Part shown: positions 25,261-34,650 of the stretch, one piece after another
How the letters are laid out: the number at the start of each line of letters is the position of its first letter
Position numbering within the stretch: the first letter of the stretch is position 1
From: JBDHWG01 sp046328525
GTDB lineage: Bacteria > Chloroflexota > Anaerolineae > Epilineales > JAHCIE01
DNA length: 64,000 nucleotides
Reading direction: 5' to 3'
Assembly (NCBI GenBank): GCA_046328525.1
Contig: JAXLWK010000005.1
Location: 1-64,000, forward strand
The notes under the pieces: generated by a model
What the model saw: the letters and a program-made list of their open reading frames with translations, nothing else
Told to the model about the DNA's origin: nothing
The model's database searches: none
Position numbers and translations under genes: made by a program

Positions 25261-27174
25261 TCATTGGTAAAGGGGCGCGCCTACGCGCTCGAAGCGACTG
25301 TCGGTGACGCGCCGCAGGAAAGCCACCAGCTCGTCCACGTGGGTGTCAAAGGCGAACTCGTGGCGGACGGCGCGCATGTTCTCGGTGAGCTGCGCCATCC
25401 GCCGCCAGTTGCGCAGCTGCTTGCCCAGGTCGGCGAAGTCGTGGAACAGCACCCCCACGTCGTGCCGCGTGGCAAGGTTCTGGATGGCCGTCTGGGAGGG
25501 GCGCGCATCCTTGAGAATCCAGGGCAGGCCGGCGGCGGCATACGTACCGAGACGCGCCGGCAGGTTCAGGTCGTCCCAGTTGGCCCGCCGCAGGTCGCCC
25601 CGGTTCTGGCCGCCAAAGACGTGGAACCACGCCGCGTCGTACTGGGATAGCTCGCGCACCCAATCCGCCGGCTCGACGGTATCGTGGATGTGCATGTAGC
25701 CCGTCGCCAGCCCGGTGCGTGTCCAGTTCGGGAACTGCTGGTGGAAGTGCCGGCCATAGAAGTGGACGTGGATGCGCGCCCGGGCGATGTCCTCGAACGG
25801 GTCCAGGCCCAGCGGCCGGCCGGTGCACACGGTGTGCGCCTCGCCGTCCCGCGCCGAGAGCTTCGGCGACCACTCGTCGGTGAAGTAGTCGCGCTTGGGC
25901 AGGTCGCCGTCGAGGAGCAGCGTGGTCGCCGGGTCGAACTTCTGGTCGAGGGCCATCTCATACCACGCCTGGTTCTCCGGGCTGATGAAGATGCGCCCGT
26001 CGCTCTGCCGCAGGGCGCGGGTGAGCTGCGGCCACAGGCCGCGCTCCAGGCACACGAACGGCCCCTCCTTGAAGTGGAACACGACGGGAATACCCAGATC
26101 GGCGTCCAGCACATCGTCAATGAGGTGCAGCGCCTGCCAGTTGAGCAGGGCGTAGATGACGTCCGGCCGAACGGCCAGCACGCGCTCGCGCCAGTACTCA
26201 TCGTTGGGGATGGTTTCGATGTGGCCCCAGGCAAACGGGCCGACGGCGTCCCACGACTCCGGCGTGTGGATCCACAGGCCGTAGACCTTGTGGCCGCGCT
26301 CCTCCAGGGCGAGCAGCCGCTCCGGGTTGAAGCCCAGCTCCCCCACCACCAGGATTTTCAGGCCGCCGGGCCGCGGCAGTGTTCGCCCCTGCGCGAAGCG
26401 GCCGTACCGCTCGCGCTCGTCCACCGCTGGCCCGTGCGACGGCTGGTAGTTGAGGAACTCGCCCGACGGCACATCGTAGTACGCTCGATAGCGGGACACG
26501 CCGCCCGGCAGGGCAATGATCTTGTGGCGCTGGTCGGGGTGGTCTACCCACTCGCATGTGATGTCGCCGGCGTAGGCGAAGCCAGCGCCCCGCGCCAGCA
26601 GCCCGCGCCAGAAGTCGTCTTCCAGCAGGTCGGAGACGATCTCCTTCCGCGTCGGCCAGCGCATCTGCCCCTCCAGGGCGCGGCGGTGCATGACCTGCAC
26701 CGCCGCCAGGATGTTACCGTGGTTGAGGGCTTCGCCCTCGCGCCCGACGGCCTCGCCGCCCTGGAGCGTCGCGCCGTACTTCTGGTACTGCCAGCGCACG
26801 CCGCCATAAGCCAGGTAGACATCCGCCTGGTGGTCGAGCACGTGGACAAGCCCGGCCAGGTGGTCCGGGTAGTAAACATCGTCCGACGGCAGGTAGGCCA
26901 GGTACTCGCCCCGCGCCTGGGACGTGGCAAGATTGAGGGCCGCGCCGAGACCGCCGTTGCGCGCCAGGCGCGTGTAGTGAATCCGTGGGTCGGCCAGGTA
27001 GGGCGCGACGACGGACGCCGTGTCGTCGGGCGAGCCGTCGTCTACGATGACCAGCTCCCAATCCTCGAACGTCTGCGCGCGCAGACTCTCCAGAGCGCGG
27101 CGGATGAACGCGCCGTGCTTGAAGGTCGGCATCAAGACAGAGACACGGGGGAGCGGTTGGCTGGTAGTGTGCAT
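25261..27174 (-). CDS. Fused GT2 and GT-B-like glycosyltransferase
   Basis: A 637-residue two-part enzyme. Residues about 8-245 form a GT-A fold of family GT2: VSVLMPTFKHGAFIRRALES opens it, VIVDDGSPDDT is the nucleotide-binding region, and YLPSDDVYYPDHL carries the DxD-like metal site. From about 270 a second domain starts with KILVVGELGFNPERLLALEE and contains RPDVIYALLNWQ and VVFHFKEGPFV, resembling a GT-B N-terminal half followed by a donor half with an Ala-Gly-rich motif. The start has AGGAG upstream and overlaps the preceding gene by 43 bases, implying translational coupling. Such fusions usually add two consecutive sugars; that is inference. Confidence 0.8.
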   Translation of the reverse strand: MHTTSQPLPRVSVLMPTFKHGAFIRRALESLRAQTFEDWELVIVDDGSPDDTASVVAPYLADPRIHYTRLARNGGLGAALNLATSQARGEYLAYLPSDDVYYPDHLAGLVHVLDHQADVYLAYGGVRWQYQKYGATLQGGEAVGREGEALNHGNILAAVQVMHRRALEGQMRWPTRKEIVSDLLEDDFWRGLLARGAGFAYAGDITCEWVDHPDQRHKIIALPGGVSRYRAYYDVPSGEFLNYQPSHGPAVDERERYGRFAQGRTLPRPGGLKILVVGELGFNPERLLALEERGHKVYGLWIHTPESWDAVGPFAWGHIETIPNDEYWRERVLAVRPDVIYALLNWQALHLIDDVLDADLGIPVVFHFKEGPFVCLERGLWPQLTRALRQSDGRIFISPENQAWYEMALDQKFDPATTLLLDGDLPKRDYFTDEWSPKLSARDGEAHTVCTGRPLGLDPFEDIARARIHVHFYGRHFHQQFPNWTRTGLATGYMHIHDTVEPADWVRELSQYDAAWFHVFGGQNRGDLRRANWDDLNLPARLGTYAAAGLPWILKDARPSQTAIQNLATRHDVGVLFHDFADLGKQLRNWRRMAQLTENMRAVRHEFAFDTHVDELVAFLRRVTDSRFERVGAPLYQ

Positions 27175-28376
27175 CTGAACTCCTGTGCAGTGTTCGGTCG
27201 GTCGTGAACGCGGGCGATGATCAGCTCAAGCCCGTCCGGCGCCAGCCCGCCCGGCGACTCCGGCGCGAGCGTCAGGCCGACGGCGGCCATGCGCTCGACC
27301 CACCAGGCGCGCGGGCGCATCGTGGTGTGGCCCTGCCGGGTCGGGTCGGCGCAGTCCACGGCGGCGACGAAGGCGCCGCGACATACCCGCGCCATCTCGC
27401 GCAGGCTGCGCTCGACGAACGGCTCCGGGATGTGCGCCAGCACATCCGTGCAGAGCACCACGTCGAACGCGCCCGCCTCGAACGGCAGGCGGTCGGCCGA
27501 GGCGCGAATGTGGTACGGCGGGATGCGGCTCAGGGGCGGCAGGTACGGCGACGGGTCGGCGCCCCAGGCCTGGATGCCCCGCGCCCGCAACGCTTCCACA
27601 ACCCAGCCGCGGCCGCAGCCGACGTCCAGCACGCGGCCCGCGCCCAGGCCGGCGGCCGCCGCCACATACGCCTGCCAACGGTCGGGGTTGTCGAGCCACG
27701 CCGCGTTGCCGAGGTAGTAGTCGTGGTCGTAGCGCCGGAAGTTCAGCCAGTGGGTAGTGAAGCGGTTGCCATCGTGGATGTAGTAGTCGGACAACACCTC
27801 CGGCACCCAGACCAGGCCGACGGGGTGGCGCTGCCGTAGCCGCGCCCAGAACTCCAGGTCTTCGTTGGTGAAATTGCTCTCCGTCCACATCTCCGGCATG
27901 AGCGTCATCAGGTCGCGGCGGTGCAGGCCGTCGCCCGTGTCAATGCCGTGGTCCGGGTCAACGATGTCCTCCGTCGTGCCGTCGGGCAGATGGTGGCGCC
28001 GCCCGCCATACGCCCCCGCCGCCGCCGGCTGGGCCTCCGCCGCTGCGACGAGCCGCGCCAGGTGATTGGGCCGCCAGGCGTTGTCATCGTCTATGTAGGC
28101 CACATAGACGCCGCGCGCCAGCGTCCACCCCATGTTGCGCGGGCGCGACGGGTGGCCGCAGTTGATCGGCAGCCGCAGATAGTAGACACGGGGGTCGTCG
28201 AACGACGCCACCACCTGTGATGTGCCATCGGTGGAAGCGTCGTCCACGACTATCAATTCCCAATGCCGATACGTCTGATCCAGAACGGATTGAATCGCCC
28301 GGCTCAGTAGCCCTGCTCGGTTGAACGTGGGCAGGATGACCGAGACGAGCGGTGTTGACTGTGGTTCGTCTCTCAC
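27132..28376 (-). CDS. Fused GT2 glycosyltransferase and SAM-dependent methyltransferase
   Basis: A 414-residue fusion. Residues about 10-225 are a GT2 GT-A domain (VSVILPTFNRAGLLSRAIQS; VVDDASTDGT; YIDDDNAWRPNHL as the DxD region). From about 245 a class I methyltransferase follows: motif I is RVLDVGCGRGWVVEAL, the acidic loop is WGADPSPYLPP, and motif IV-like FDVVLCTDVLAHIPEPF is followed by LREMARVCRG. The enzyme could add a sugar and methylate it or its neighbour. It starts at GTG with AGGTGG upstream, is preceded by a hairpin-rich spacer, and overlaps the next transferase gene. Confidence 0.82.
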   Translation of the reverse strand: MRDEPQSTPLVSVILPTFNRAGLLSRAIQSVLDQTYRHWELIVVDDASTDGTSQVVASFDDPRVYYLRLPINCGHPSRPRNMGWTLARGVYVAYIDDDNAWRPNHLARLVAAAEAQPAAAGAYGGRRHHLPDGTTEDIVDPDHGIDTGDGLHRRDLMTLMPEMWTESNFTNEDLEFWARLRQRHPVGLVWVPEVLSDYYIHDGNRFTTHWLNFRRYDHDYYLGNAAWLDNPDRWQAYVAAAAGLGAGRVLDVGCGRGWVVEALRARGIQAWGADPSPYLPPLSRIPPYHIRASADRLPFEAGAFDVVLCTDVLAHIPEPFVERSLREMARVCRGAFVAAVDCADPTRQGHTTMRPRAWWVERMAAVGLTLAPESPGGLAPDGLELIIARVHDRPNTAQEFRCTLPANRSPVSLS

Positions 28377-28439
28377 ACAACACCACCTGCAATGCTACCA
28401 ATACTGGCCCCCACTCGCATCGGCTCACCCGCCGACGCC

Positions 28440-28542
28440 TGGCACTCAAGTGCCAGGCTGATAGGGGAAAGCCCACTGAAGTGGGCTACGGAGCCTGCTA
28501 AAGCAGGCTTTGCCATCTCAGCCACCGACTCAAGTCGGTGGC
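28440..28542. repeat. Cluster of four short perfect palindromes (REP-like)
   Basis: In order: TGGCACTCAAGTGCCA (28440-28455), AGCCCACTGAAGTGGGCT (28470-28487) with the CTAC foot at 28486-28489, AGCCTGCTAAAGCAGGCT (28492-28509), and a 22-base palindrome at 28521-28542. All keep a CT-nAA-G core while the stem arms differ and still pair. The cluster lies between the mutase-like gene and the GT2-methyltransferase gene. Confidence 0.7.
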
Positions 28543-28620
28543 GTCGGAGAGCGAGCCGATGTCATCCTCTCTGGGAACCAGTCCGGTCACGTAACGAACA
28601 AGCGTAACGAACGACGGCCC

Positions 28621-29976
28621 TTAGCTCGCGGCGGCGATAGCGCCGTCCGAGGCCACGCCGAAGCGCTCCTTGGCAAACATGTCGTTGGCCTTCTCCGCCG
28701 CGCGCTTACCGGCCAGGATGGCGTGGTCGGAGTTGTAGTACTCCCACTCGGCAAAGCGGCCCGACAGGATGATGTCCACGCTCTCCAGCCAGTCGCGGAT
28801 CGTCTTGACGCTCTGCTCTTTCCAGGTGTCGGGCACGACGTAGGCGTAGGGCAGGTCGGCCTCGTTCGCCACCAGCACCTCGTCGCCCTCGCGGAGCATG
28901 CCGACGCGCTTGCAGTCCTCGATACAGCGCTCGATCAGCCCCTCTTCCGGCAGCGGCTTGTAGGCCGAGTACGTGATCTCGCACGTCAGGCCGGTCATGC
29001 CGGGCGGGGCGCATTCCTGGCTGGCGTTGCTCTGGACGAAGATGCGGTGGAAGACGGTGTCTTCGGGGTAGTAGATCCAGTGCTTGTCCGTCACGTCGCC
29101 ACGGTTGATGCCGAGGTTGACGCAGCGCACCGACACGTGGCGCAGACGGCTGGCCGCCGCCTTGACCGCCGCCGGGGCGCTCGTCAGCAGCTTGTTGACC
29201 AGGACGGGCAGCGGCATCGTCACGACGAGGCGCTTATAGCTGACGCTGCTCCCGTCGGCAAGCGTGACCTTGTGCTGCGCCGGGTGAATGGCGGTGATGC
29301 GCGTGTTCAGGCGGATGCGGCGCTCGTCCAGGTAGAGCAGGAAGCCGCGCACCAGCGCCTCGAAGCCGCCCTTGATCGGGTAGCCGAATCGAGCGTTCGG
29401 GCCGAGGGGCTTGGGCAGAGGCCGCAGCCCGCCCATGATGATCTCTTCCAGGTTCGGCTGGGGAACGCGGCCGCTAAGCCAGGTGTGGCTCATCTCTTCA
29501 AGAGGCACGGCCCAGAGTTTCTGGTTGTACGGCATCATGAAGTGGCGGGCGATGCCCTCGCCCCAGAACATCTCGATGTACTCCTTGAAGTTCTGCGGCT
29601 CCTTGCCGTGGTCCTGCTCATAGCGCGCCTTGACGGCGCCCATGATGCAATCCTTGACGACCTCTTCCGGCAGACCGTAGGTGCTGGCCTGGAACGGATA
29701 GCGGGTGTAGACACCCTTCGAGTAGACCCACGCCTCGCGGTCCTGCCAGTGCACATTGTCGCCGAGCAGCTTGGGATACATCACGTCCTTAACATAGTCG
29801 CTGTTAGTGAACATGATGTGCCCGGCGTAGTCGAACGTGAACCCCTGATCCTCGATGGAGCGGCAAAGCCCGCCAACACGCTCGTGCTGTTCCAGGATCA
29901 GCCAGGACGGCCCGTTGAGATGATAGGCCGTGCTCAAACCTGCCGGCCCGGCGCCGATGATCACTGTGTCCTGCAT
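28621..29976 (-). CDS. UDP-galactopyranose mutase-like flavoprotein
   Basis: A 451-residue FAD protein. The N-terminal Rossmann motif is TVIIGAGPAGLSTAYHL. GGLCRSIEDQGFTFDYAGHI follows. MMPYNQKLWAVPLEEMSHTW and GRVPQPNLEEII resemble the active-site region of eukaryotic-type UDP-galactopyranose mutases, which convert UDP-galactopyranose to UDP-galactofuranose. Related proteins include protoporphyrinogen-oxidase-like amine oxidoreductases, so the assignment is strong for the superfamily and moderate for the reaction. AAGGAG precedes the ATG by nine bases. It is the first gene of the minus-strand glycan cluster and follows a hairpin-rich leader. Confidence 0.8.
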   Translation of the reverse strand: MQDTVIIGAGPAGLSTAYHLNGPSWLILEQHERVGGLCRSIEDQGFTFDYAGHIMFTNSDYVKDVMYPKLLGDNVHWQDREAWVYSKGVYTRYPFQASTYGLPEEVVKDCIMGAVKARYEQDHGKEPQNFKEYIEMFWGEGIARHFMMPYNQKLWAVPLEEMSHTWLSGRVPQPNLEEIIMGGLRPLPKPLGPNARFGYPIKGGFEALVRGFLLYLDERRIRLNTRITAIHPAQHKVTLADGSSVSYKRLVVTMPLPVLVNKLLTSAPAAVKAAASRLRHVSVRCVNLGINRGDVTDKHWIYYPEDTVFHRIFVQSNASQECAPPGMTGLTCEITYSAYKPLPEEGLIERCIEDCKRVGMLREGDEVLVANEADLPYAYVVPDTWKEQSVKTIRDWLESVDIILSGRFAEWEYYNSDHAILAGKRAAEKANDMFAKERFGVASDGAIAAAS

Positions 29977-30004
29977 AACTATAAGCTCCTTGCAAAGACC
30001 ACCA

Positions 30005-30058
30005 CGTAGCGCCAGAACGCGGAAGCCCTACGCTTCCGCACCCCTTGACGTTCTGGGC
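30005..30058. repeat. GTAG-footed nested hairpin
   Basis: GTAG (30005-30008) is followed by an outer pair CCAGAACG/CGTTCTGG and an inner perfect 8-base stem GCGGAAGC/GCTTCCGC (30019-30026 with 30032-30039). It resembles the REP elements elsewhere in the window and lies in the leader of the mutase-like gene. Confidence 0.55.
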
Positions 30059-30256
30059 CGCGCTTAGGTCGGCTGTTACCTGGCAAAAAGCAAGAAACAT
30101 GCCAGGGGGTGTCTGTAACGGCAGGACAATGTGAGAGATGGTCAACAGGAGGTTTCAGAAAGCAGACACACGTCGGCTGCGCTTCGGCAGCAGCCGACAG
30201 CGCAGAGCGTAAGATGTGAAGCGAGCGTAAAGAGGTAACGCGGAGGTTTAAAGGGC

Positions 30257-30285
30257 TTGACCTACGCCCGGAAAGGTGGTATACT
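30257..30285 (+). promoter_or_regulatory. Sigma70-like promoter with no downstream gene in sense
   Basis: TTGACC (30257-30262), exactly 17 bases, TATACT (30280-30285). It points toward the 3' end of the oppositely oriented FtsX-type gene. The only structures before that gene are two hairpins, so it may drive a short RNA. Confidence 0.65.
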
Positions 30286-30291
30286 GAGGAT

Positions 30292-30355
30292 GCGAACGCT
30301 TATGCGTTCGGCGTAGGCGCGGATCGACCTCCCCCCCGGATCCGCGCCTTTGCCA
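30292..30355 (+). ncRNA. Candidate small RNA (promoter plus hairpin terminator)
   Basis: The predicted transcript of about 60-65 bases holds GAACGC-TTAT-GCGTTC, then a perfect 10-base stem (30316-30325 with 30339-30348). That stem has a 13-base loop, GACCTCCCCCCCG, containing an anti-Shine-Dalgarno CCTCC, and is followed by TTTGCCATTT. The T-run is short, so termination may be partial and antisense read-through into the FtsX-type gene is possible. The stem also carries a GTAG foot, so it could be a REP element. Confidence 0.35.
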
Positions 30356-30361
30356 TTTCGC

Positions 30362-32809
30362 CTACTGGTAGGCCAGCACCTCGCGCACTGTGAGACGAGC
30401 GGCGTTACGCGCCGGCAGGAAGCTCGCCACCGCCGCGAGAATGACGACCAGCACGAGCCACGCCACGACCCCCATCCACGCGAAGGCGTAGCTGAGCGGC
30501 ATCTGGAACAACAGGTTGCCGAGCAGATCGGACAGCAGCCGCCCCATGACGTAGGCCAGAACGGCGCCGGCCAGCCCGCTCAACACCCCGATCAGGATGC
30601 CCTCGACCATCACGATGCGCTCGACCGCGCCGTCGGACGCGCCCACGGCGCGCAGCACGCCGATCTCGCGCATGCGCTCGAGGACGTTGAGGCTCATCGT
30701 CCCGGCCAGGCCCAGGCCGCCGACGACGGCCATCAGCGCCGCCATGACCATGAGCAAGGCGACGATGATGTTGAAGAACAGCTCGTTGGACGAGCGAAGC
30801 TGGCCGCTGGTCACGCCGCCCGCCGACACCTTGATGCCCAGCGCCTTGAAGTGCTCCTCCAGCGCTTTCTTGGCCGTCTCCTGGTAGGCGACATCGTGGC
30901 GCTCGGTCACGACCTGGAGGCTCCCTGCGCGGCCGACTTCCCCCATCATGCGCTCGTAGTAGGGCAGGTTGATGTAGCCGAGGCCGATGCCGGAGCCGAA
31001 GCGCCCGACGACCCGCGCCAGCCCGACGACGCGGAACGGCTCCTCCTTGCCGCGCACCTTGAGCTTGATCTCGTCGCCGAGCTTGATGTCCTTCTCCTGC
31101 TTGAGCACGTCGGTGCTGAGGACAATCGCGTTCTCATCCTCCGGCACGAGCCAGCGTCCGGCGATGATCGTCGGATCGAGCATGACCGTCCTGGCGGGCG
31201 GGGCCATGATGTCTATGCTCTCGCTCTCGCTGTCGTCTGCGCGCACCCGCCGCAGGCTGGTGTAGCCCCACGTCTCGACGCCAACGACGCCCGGCACCGC
31301 CAGCGCCTCGCGCGCGAGGACCTCGGTACGGTAGGGGCGGCTCAGCGGCAGGATAATGTCCATGCCAAAGTTCTTGAGGGCGTCGTCCAGGGTCAGCAGC
31401 ATGGACGCGCGCACGCTGAACACGGTGATGAAGATGGCGCCCCCCAGGACGAGCGCCGACAGGGTCAACAGCAGCCGCGTCTTGCGGCGGAAGGTGTTGC
31501 GCAGGGAGATGAGCATGGGCCGCGACACGCCGCGCACGTGCTCCAGGATGCGGTCCACGACGTTCGTCCCGTACCGCCCGCGGCCCAGGCCATAATCGGT
31601 GATGGCCTCGCGCACGGTCACCCGCGTGCCCAGGAAGACGGGCACGACCGCGGCGAGGAGCGGCACCACGAGGGAGATGCCGCCCATCAGCACGATGACG
31701 GCGGGCAGCACCCGGAACTGCGGCATGTCCAGGTTGACGAAGCCGGCCAGGTAGCCGACGAGCCGCCGCGAGGCGAGCATCGCCAGGGGCGCCGCGACGA
31801 GGAACGCCAGCCCGCCGTAGATGAGCACCATGACCGTGTACATCCCGACCACCTGCCCGCGCCGCGCCCCAATCGCCTTCATGATCCCGATCTGGCGCAC
31901 CTGCTGGCTCAGCAGCGCGGCGATGGTGTTGACGATCAAGAAGGCGCTCAGGAACAGCGCCAGCAGGCCGAGGGCGTTCAGCAGCAGGAGCAGCGCCCCG
32001 AACAGGTCCTGCAACGGGTGCCGCCCCGGCTCCGGCACGCTCATGCTGCCCACCTGGCGGCCGCTGTTCTCGATCTTGTTGCGCACCGACTCGGCTACCT
32101 GGGTGACGTGCTTCTTGTCCAGCTTGTCGCCCGACACCAGGATGTTGAGCTGGTTCATGTCCCGCGAGCCGGTGAGCCACTCCAGCGTATCGAGGGTGAT
32201 GTAGCCGTAGGCCATGTTCATGAACGTCGCCGGCAGGTTGCCCGGATCGCTCACCAGGCCGGCGGCGTGCAGGGTGCGCTGCTTGCCGTCGTCGGTCTCG
32301 ATGAGCAGGTCGTCGCCCAGCTTCAGGTCGCCCGGCACCAGGCCGGGGATGAGCAGTGACGAGCGCTCCAGCAACACGGCGTGCTCGGGCGGCGGCCAGG
32401 CGCCGCCCTCGGCCCCAAACGTATCGGCCGGCCCATACGCGCCCTGGCGGAAGATGCGGTTGATCTGAATGTGCCCGTAATCGGGGATGGCGTACAGCAG
32501 GAGGGCTTTCCACTCGCCGCCGACCTTGACCTTGACCGCCGCGATGCTGCGGCCCTCCGCCGCCTCTACGCCGGGCATGCGGCGCACGGTCTGGACAAGC
32601 TCGTCGTTGAAGTGGTCGGTGATGAGGGTGGCGCTGGCGAAGTTGGTCCGGCTGAACGTCTCCGCCAGAACATCATTCACGAGGCTAAAGGTTTGCGTCA
32701 CGAGGCCGACGGCAAACACGCCGACGGCGATGGACAACACGACCAGGACAGTGCGTGTCTTATTCACTCCGATGTCGCGCACGACTTTGCGCCAGCGCGG
32801 ACCAAACAT
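30362..32809 (-). CDS. FtsX/MacB-type ABC transporter permease, two FtsX domains
   Basis: An 815-residue membrane protein. The first helix is at about 18-42 and a MacB-type periplasmic domain follows. A three-helix FtsX block lies at about 262-400 (contains LGLLALFLSAFLIVNTIAAL and the cytoplasmic QIGIMKAIGARRGQV). A second helix, periplasmic domain and FtsX block close the protein, the latter with MREIGVLRAVGASDGAV at about 720-736. These proteins move lipids, lipoproteins or peptides or remodel the envelope, driven by a separate ATPase. No ATPase gene lies beside it. GAGAGG is seven bases before the start. It is 12 bases downstream of the CBM48 protein gene and probably shares its transcript. 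Confidence 0.9.
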   Translation of the reverse strand: MFGPRWRKVVRDIGVNKTRTVLVVLSIAVGVFAVGLVTQTFSLVNDVLAETFSRTNFASATLITDHFNDELVQTVRRMPGVEAAEGRSIAAVKVKVGGEWKALLLYAIPDYGHIQINRIFRQGAYGPADTFGAEGGAWPPPEHAVLLERSSLLIPGLVPGDLKLGDDLLIETDDGKQRTLHAAGLVSDPGNLPATFMNMAYGYITLDTLEWLTGSRDMNQLNILVSGDKLDKKHVTQVAESVRNKIENSGRQVGSMSVPEPGRHPLQDLFGALLLLLNALGLLALFLSAFLIVNTIAALLSQQVRQIGIMKAIGARRGQVVGMYTVMVLIYGGLAFLVAAPLAMLASRRLVGYLAGFVNLDMPQFRVLPAVIVLMGGISLVVPLLAAVVPVFLGTRVTVREAITDYGLGRGRYGTNVVDRILEHVRGVSRPMLISLRNTFRRKTRLLLTLSALVLGGAIFITVFSVRASMLLTLDDALKNFGMDIILPLSRPYRTEVLAREALAVPGVVGVETWGYTSLRRVRADDSESESIDIMAPPARTVMLDPTIIAGRWLVPEDENAIVLSTDVLKQEKDIKLGDEIKLKVRGKEEPFRVVGLARVVGRFGSGIGLGYINLPYYERMMGEVGRAGSLQVVTERHDVAYQETAKKALEEHFKALGIKVSAGGVTSGQLRSSNELFFNIIVALLMVMAALMAVVGGLGLAGTMSLNVLERMREIGVLRAVGASDGAVERIVMVEGILIGVLSGLAGAVLAYVMGRLLSDLLGNLLFQMPLSYAFAWMGVVAWLVLVVILAAVASFLPARNAARLTVREVLAYQ

Positions 32810-32821
32810 TGGACGGCCTCT

Positions 32822-33121
32822 CTAGGTAATGACTACAGAGTTGTCCGACCCTTTATCGTTGGGTACGTATTTGTCGGCGGCGCTGTCGTTGTGCCAATTG
32901 ACCCCGTCCGCCACATAGCGAAACTGGTATTCCTTGCCCGTCTCTAGCTCCAGCATGACCCGCCATTCCCCCTCGGGGCCGCTCTGGGTCATGGGCGTCG
33001 CGGCGGTGTCCCAGTCGTTGAAATCGCCGACGAGGTAGACACTCTCCGCCCAGAATTGGGCCGGCAGCTCGAACAGGACACGGAGCGTGCCTGGGCTGAG
33101 GCCGGGGTATTTACGTATCAT
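32822..33121 (-). CDS. Stand-alone CBM48 (isoamylase-N/AMPK-type) glycogen-binding protein
   Basis: A 99-residue protein made of one domain. VRVLFELP is replaced by LRVLFELPAQFWAESVYLVG, followed by DFNDWDTAATPM, WRVMLELETGKEYQFRYV and DGVNWHNDSAADKY, the pattern of glycogen/starch-binding CBM48 modules. No catalytic domain is attached. AGGAGG precedes the ATG. Such isolated modules are usually regulatory or targeting; here it sits between enolase and an FtsX-type permease, which does not settle its job. Confidence 0.85.
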   Translation of the reverse strand: MIRKYPGLSPGTLRVLFELPAQFWAESVYLVGDFNDWDTAATPMTQSGPEGEWRVMLELETGKEYQFRYVADGVNWHNDSAADKYVPNDKGSDNSVVIT

Positions 33122-33173
33122 AGGCCGTCCTCCTGTCGCATGCGAGGAAAGTCAACGAGTCCAGACGGCGCGG

Positions 33174-33211
33174 GACGGGCGCCCGCCGAAATGCGTCGGC
33201 AGGCGCCCGTC
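33174..33211 (-). terminator. Hairpin after enolase
   Basis: GACGGGCGCC (33174-33183) pairs with GGCGCCCGTC (33202-33211), with an inner CCG/CGG. It begins just past the enolase stop codon. No T-run follows on the minus strand, so it may terminate weakly or only stabilise the mRNA end. Confidence 0.45.
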
Positions 33212-33216
33212 ATCAT

Positions 33217-34530
<1,314 letters not shown>

Positions 34531-34621
34531 ATATTCTCCTTTGGATGAGAGGAATCAGCGTTTCGGCCGCTCAAGCTCCGACAGGCGGCAAACCTGGCAG
34601 GCTCGCTAAAGCTCAATTCTC

Positions 34622-34650
34622 ATTATATCCTCGAATGGCGCGGCTGACAA
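34622..34650 (-). promoter_or_regulatory. Strong sigma70-like promoter of enolase
   Basis: On the minus strand: TTGTCA (34650-34645), 17 bases, TATAAT (34627-34622). The predicted start near 34615 gives an 85-base leader. Confidence 0.8.

Larger units (their letters stand above)
29977..30361. other. Hairpin-rich intergenic region
   Basis: No protein gene is supported. It holds a GTAG-footed nested hairpin (30005-30058), CCTGGC/GCCAGG (30079-30106), a 9-base stem GTCGGCTGC/GCAGCCGAC (30172-30198), a plus-strand promoter (30257-30285), GAACGC/GCGTTC (30293-30308) and a strong stem at 30316-30348. A further copy of GTCGGCTG at 30068-30075 means the 30191-30198 arm has two possible partners. Confidence 0.55.

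Noticed and set aside
30313..30348. Strong hairpin as the terminator of the FtsX-type gene
   Set aside because: On the minus strand no T-run follows. It fits a plus-strand terminator or a REP unit better, so I did not assign it to that gene.
30350..32359. Plus-strand open frame of about 670 codons over the FtsX-type gene
   Set aside because: The His/Gln/Asp-rich translation is a shadow of the permease gene, although the promoter at 30257 points into it. I kept only the small-RNA idea.
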